Below are positions 8,101-9,276 of a DNA stretch of 9,276 nucleotides, piece after piece. The DNA comes from Burkholderiales bacterium (GTDB lineage Bacteria > Pseudomonadota > Gammaproteobacteria > Burkholderiales > JAEUOS01), in NCBI GenBank assembly GCA_947456845.1, contig CANGUJ010000128.1:1-9276 (forward strand), in the 5' to 3' direction. Position numbers and translations under genes: made by a program. Position 1 is the stretch's first letter, and each line of letters opens with the position of its first letter. The notes under the pieces were generated by a model, which saw nothing but the letters and a program-made list of their open reading frames with translations, did no database searches and had not been told where the DNA came from.

Positions 8101-8458
8101 CGCCCAACGCCAGGCTCAAGGCAAACACGGCGGCGATGGCGGCGGCGCCGGCCCGTCCGAATCCCGGTACGCGGCCGCGTAGCGCCAGCACCGTGAAAAA
8201 GCCCAGCGGCAGGTAGAGCACGCCGTTGGCGATCCAGTCGGCGCGGCTTTCAATGCCCAGGATAAGGAAGGGCATGTTGGCGAAGGCTCGCCAAGCCGCC
8301 TCCGGCGGCAGGGCGCGAAAATCCAGCGGCACCAGGCTGCCGTAGATGACGAACAGGGTGTAGCCGGCCCACAACCAGGCGCCACCGTGGCCGATGCCGC
8401 GGGCTTGCCGCGCGGGCAGCGGGAGGTCCCGAACCGGAATCGCCGTCTCGGTTGCCAT
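5165..8458 (-). CDS. Triple VanZ-like / O-antigen ligase-like fusion membrane protein
   Basis: Encodes 1097 residues, far longer than a VanZ protein (roughly 150-200) or an O-antigen ligase (roughly 400-500). Residues 27-160 form a VanZ-like unit (YGSLVPLDF 39-47, WIANGVLYLPLGF 75-87, LGVEFSQLFFPPRTVSLNDL 118-137). Two more divergent units follow at about 175-305 (FPYDF, FPVGLLVARL, LMETLQFF) and 322-441 (MPFYYHYF, YAPVGVFCW, FGVEAAKATLPALRPDPTNL). Residues 442-494 are an Ala/Pro-rich linker. From 495 on, successive membrane segments and VTFSRGGYAAYG (749-760) match the Wzy_C/WaaL family. FGAGLGRYP (838-846) starts the large periplasmic loop, which is interrupted by a beta-rich soluble stretch (about 875-1000, with C915 and C925), and it ends in HLSWHVKNMPLAILFDLGWL (1005-1024), where the family's catalytic-loop His would be H1005 or H1009. 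It probably polymerises or ligates lipid-linked glycan in the periplasm; the VanZ role is unknown. Start ATG 8458 follows the ligase stop by 9 nt with AGGCG overlapping that stop. Confidence 0.85.
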   Translation of the reverse strand: MATETAIPVRDLPLPARQARGIGHGGAWLWAGYTLFVIYGSLVPLDFRALPPEAAWRAFANMPFLILGIESRADWIANGVLYLPLGFFTVLALRGRVPGFGRAGAAAIAAVFALSLALGVEFSQLFFPPRTVSLNDLLAEALGAAAGILIATLWMHRVSRVLATIRDKSGALAPHLLEAYALAFVLLGLFPYDFLLSGQEIADKLASGRAGWGFAAELTADGWMRTVLVSPAVETLLAFPVGLLVARLHAGRRRYSFGYALLCGALLGALMETLQFFVASGYSQGVSVLTRAAAFGLAAMAWEARAGLGPSVIAALVSRLSPVLLPAYIAALAAASGLMRGGWDIANVPAVVADLRYMPFYYHYFTSEAKALNSLLGISLMYAPVGVFCWAWKREPGTSLAIAALLAFGVEAAKATLPALRPDPTNLLVAATAAWVVAQLMKRVGAAVRPPVGGPVHAAADIGTAPQAAAPPAVDAQASPRAAAALVTFADMPVAHKALLAVVGAAVAAWLTGFPTRPGLLGLFYAGFATLVWVRPSWFFGIALAAVPMLDLAHWSGRFFLDEHDALLAIGLAIGLARLPAPRPAYRDPFLTVPVLLLAAAYMIGTLRGLWPLQMPDANAFNNYMSPFAGLRIAKGALFAALLWQLWRRACACHGAPTAPLAWGLIAGLAWTAGWIILERIAFTALFDFSGDYRVTGPFSQMHTGGAYVECFIVLTTPFLLFCIYRASGAVLRAGLLACLLAGAFALMVTFSRGGYAAYGLVLAIGAAMIVPARSRQRLAIPGALLLVAAVCAVALPIALSPHAQQRFAGAPKDLETREAHWSDALGIMPTGLGATLFGAGLGRYPDIHYWRSAEQNRAVTYGIQREHTDAFLRLGAGQDMYIDQLVSIDPRASHRLTARVRAPVADAEITVSICRKWQYASSDCASRSRRIDAAPGAWQALQIEFPPNPAIQTWPIKFSVHAPAGKAAIDVTNLVLTGADDRNLIANGNFARGLDHWFFSNDAHLSWHVKNMPLAILFDLGWLGLAGFGWLVSLALRRSGAALLRGDLFAGALFAALCGFLVIGLIDSLVDTPRFLMLFLFLTLLACDAQRQGIAR
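5177..5181 (-). promoter_or_regulatory. Ribosome binding site for the decarboxylase, within the upstream gene
   Basis: On the - strand, AAGGT lies 9 nt before ATG 5168 and inside the last codons of the large membrane protein gene. Together with the ATGA overlap at 5165-5168 it indicates translational coupling of the two genes. Confidence 0.5.
5429..5836 (-). other. Beta-rich periplasmic insertion in the O-antigen ligase-like domain
   Basis: This part codes for residues 875-1010 of the fusion protein. It has no membrane segment and shows alternating beta patterns (HRLTARVRAP, AEITVSICRKW, ALQIEFPP, WPIKFSVHAP, AAIDVTNLVLTG), ending with NLIANGNFARGLDHWFFSND (984-1003). The last motif is the kind seen at the start of jelly-roll carbohydrate-binding modules (NLIxNGxFxxGLxxW). 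C915 and C925 could form a disulfide if the loop is periplasmic, as the flanking membrane segments suggest. A glycan-binding role is inference. Confidence 0.55.
7043..7050 (-). repeat. C8 homopolymer tract in the linker of the fusion protein
   Basis: Eight G on the + strand (C8 in the gene's sense) code for Pro-Pro at residues 471-472 in the Ala/Pro-rich linker between the VanZ-like half and the ligase-like half. A slip here would terminate or scramble the protein just after the VanZ modules. Confidence 0.9.
7136..8380 (-). repeat. Three tandem VanZ-like modules within the fusion protein
   Basis: This stretch codes for residues 27-441. Each unit follows the same order: a short Pro/aromatic motif (VPLDF, FPYDF, MPFYY), then a membrane helix with a Pro-x-Gly near its middle (LYLPLGFF, LLAFPVGLL, LMYAPVGVF), then a helix with Gly-x-x-Glu or Met-Glu and a following polar loop (GVEFSQLFF, LMETLQFFV, GVEAAKATL), then a last hydrophobic helix. 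The glutamates E121, E272 and E411 align. Unit boundaries are roughly 8380-7979, 7936-7544 and 7495-7136. The repeats are divergent at DNA level, so this is an old triplication. This is my own alignment by eye. Confidence 0.7.
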
Positions 8459-8467
8459 CCGGATCGC

Positions 8468-9276
8468 CTACACGCTGTCCGCGCGGGGGAACGCTTCAGC
8501 CAGGGCGCGCCGGTCGATCTTGCCGTTCGGGTTGCGCGGCAGGGGGGTGTCGCGCACCATGGTGTGGGCAGGCATCATGAAGGCGGGCAAGCGGCTGCGG
8601 CAGAAGGCCAGCAGCGCGTCGGGATCGAAGCCGCCGGCGGAGTCGGGCAATACGGCGACGGCGATGGCCTGTCCGAGGACCGGGTCGGGCACGCCGAAGG
8701 CGGCGCACTCGGACACCAGCCCGGAGGCGTAGATCGTCTCCTCGACCTCGGTCGGGCTGACGCGGTAGCCGGAGGTCTTGATCATGTCGTCCTGCCGGCC
8801 GACGAAATAAAGGAACCCATCGGCGTCCGCCCGCACGGTGTCGCCGGAAAACACCGCAAGTTCGGGCAGCGGCAGGCCGGCCGGACGCCGGCCGGCCGCC
8901 TCAGGCAGCGGGCGAAAGCGCTCCGCCGTGGTTTGCGGGTCGTTCCAGTAGCCCAGCGCGACCAGCGCGCCGCGATGCACCAGTTCGCCCGCCTCGCCCG
9001 CGGCGCACGGGCTGCCGTCCGGGCGCAGTACCAGTACCTCTGCGTTTGGAATCGCGCGCCCGATCGAATCCGGCCGCCGGTCCACCTCTTCGGGCGGCAG
9101 GTAGGTCGAGCGAAAGGCTTCGGTCAGCCCGTACATCAGGTACGGTCGCGCACGCGGGAGGCGCTGGCGCAACGCGGCCAGCGTCTCGCGCGGCATGTGT
9201 CCGCCGGTATTGGCGAAATAGCGCAGGCTCTGCGCCGCGCCTGCCGGCCAGTCCAGGCGCGCCAGCTGGATGTAGA
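8468..9276 (-). CDS. Acyl-CoA ligase (AMP-dependent), exosortase A system-associated, C-terminal part
   Basis: The frame is open to the right edge (upstream of an internal Met at 9196 it still reads LRYFANTGGHMP, which is family-like), so the N-terminal half is outside the window. The visible ~269 residues carry the second half of an ANL-superfamily adenylation domain. They include the A5 motif YLMYGLTEAFRSTYL, then IPNAEVLVLRPDG, then A7/A8 SGDTVRADADGFLYFVGRQD followed by DMIKTSGYRVSPTEVEE, and A10 NPNGKIDRRAL with the catalytic lysine. It would activate a carboxylic or amino acid as an adenylate and transfer it to CoA or a carrier-protein thiol. The FRSTYLPPEEVDRRPDSIGRAIPNAE region looks like the subfamily found in exosortase A loci. 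Directly downstream are the membrane fusion protein (9 nt) and the PLP decarboxylase, so it likely belongs to the same pathway. The substrate is unknown, and a neighbouring acyl carrier protein would be expected outside the window. Confidence 0.9.
   Translation of the reverse strand, partial: YIQLARLDWPAGAAQSLRYFANTGGHMPRETLAALRQRLPRARPYLMYGLTEAFRSTYLPPEEVDRRPDSIGRAIPNAEVLVLRPDGSPCAAGEAGELVHRGALVALGYWNDPQTTAERFRPLPEAAGRRPAGLPLPELAVFSGDTVRADADGFLYFVGRQDDMIKTSGYRVSPTEVEETIYASGLVSECAAFGVPDPVLGQAIAVAVLPDSAGGFDPDALLAFCRSRLPAFMMPAHTMVRDTPLPRNPNGKIDRRALAEAFPRADSV
8875..8897. repeat. Perfect 10-bp GC inverted repeat inside the ligase gene
   Basis: GGCCGGCCGG, a 3-nt loop ACG, and CCGGCCGGCC form a perfect all-GC hairpin. 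It encodes the AGRRPAG loop of the ligase, flanked by two copies of Pro-Leu-Pro-Glu in the protein (PLPEAAGRRPAGLPLPEL). It lies in a variable region between conserved motifs and has no T-run, so it is not a standard terminator. Confidence 0.8.

Overview
The window is GC-rich throughout, with no rRNA, tRNA, CRISPR array, transposase or integrase visible. It looks like a piece of an exopolysaccharide (EPS) biosynthesis locus of the exosortase A / PEP-CTERM type. The strongest clues are two genes that closely resemble the families named for this association: the AMP-dependent acyl-CoA ligase (exosortase A system-associated) and the LysA-like pyridoxal-dependent decarboxylase (exosortase A system-associated). 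Such loci are typical of environmental Gram-negative bacteria, especially Betaproteobacteria and some Gammaproteobacteria. The base composition and style of the proteins fit a betaproteobacterium of the Rhodocyclales or a similar group, but species cannot be read from the window. Exosortase itself and the capsule export genes are not here and are expected in the flanks.

Layout: two convergent blocks. On the + strand (1-2754) are the 3' part of a glycosyltransferase, a Methyltransf_24-like SAM methyltransferase (start best placed at 821), and a GT4-fold glycosyltransferase with an unusual C-terminal donor-site motif. On the - strand, read from the right edge, are the 3' part of the acyl-CoA ligase (9276-8468), a very large 1097-residue membrane protein (8458-5165), the PLP decarboxylase (5168-3930) and a GT2 glycosyltransferase (3886-2837). 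The four - strand genes look like one operon: gaps are 9 nt, then a 4-nt ATGA stop/start overlap, then 43 nt. The two blocks meet tail to tail in an 82-bp gap (2755-2836) with no convincing terminator.

How they may work together (inference): the glycosyltransferases build a lipid-linked EPS repeat unit, the methyltransferase may decorate a sugar, the ligase plus decarboxylase may make an activated or decarboxylated amino-acid-derived group, and the C-terminal half of the large membrane protein, which looks like an O-antigen ligase/polymerase, would transfer or polymerise the glycan outside the inner membrane.

The most unusual object is that 1097-residue protein. Its N-terminal 440 residues contain three successive VanZ-like membrane modules. 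An Ala/Pro-rich linker joins these to an O-antigen ligase-like domain, and that domain is interrupted by a soluble, probably periplasmic beta-rich insertion of about 130 residues just before its last transmembrane segments. Two C8 homopolymer tracts in this operon, one exactly in that linker and one at the 5' end of the GT2 gene, are possible slippage sites.
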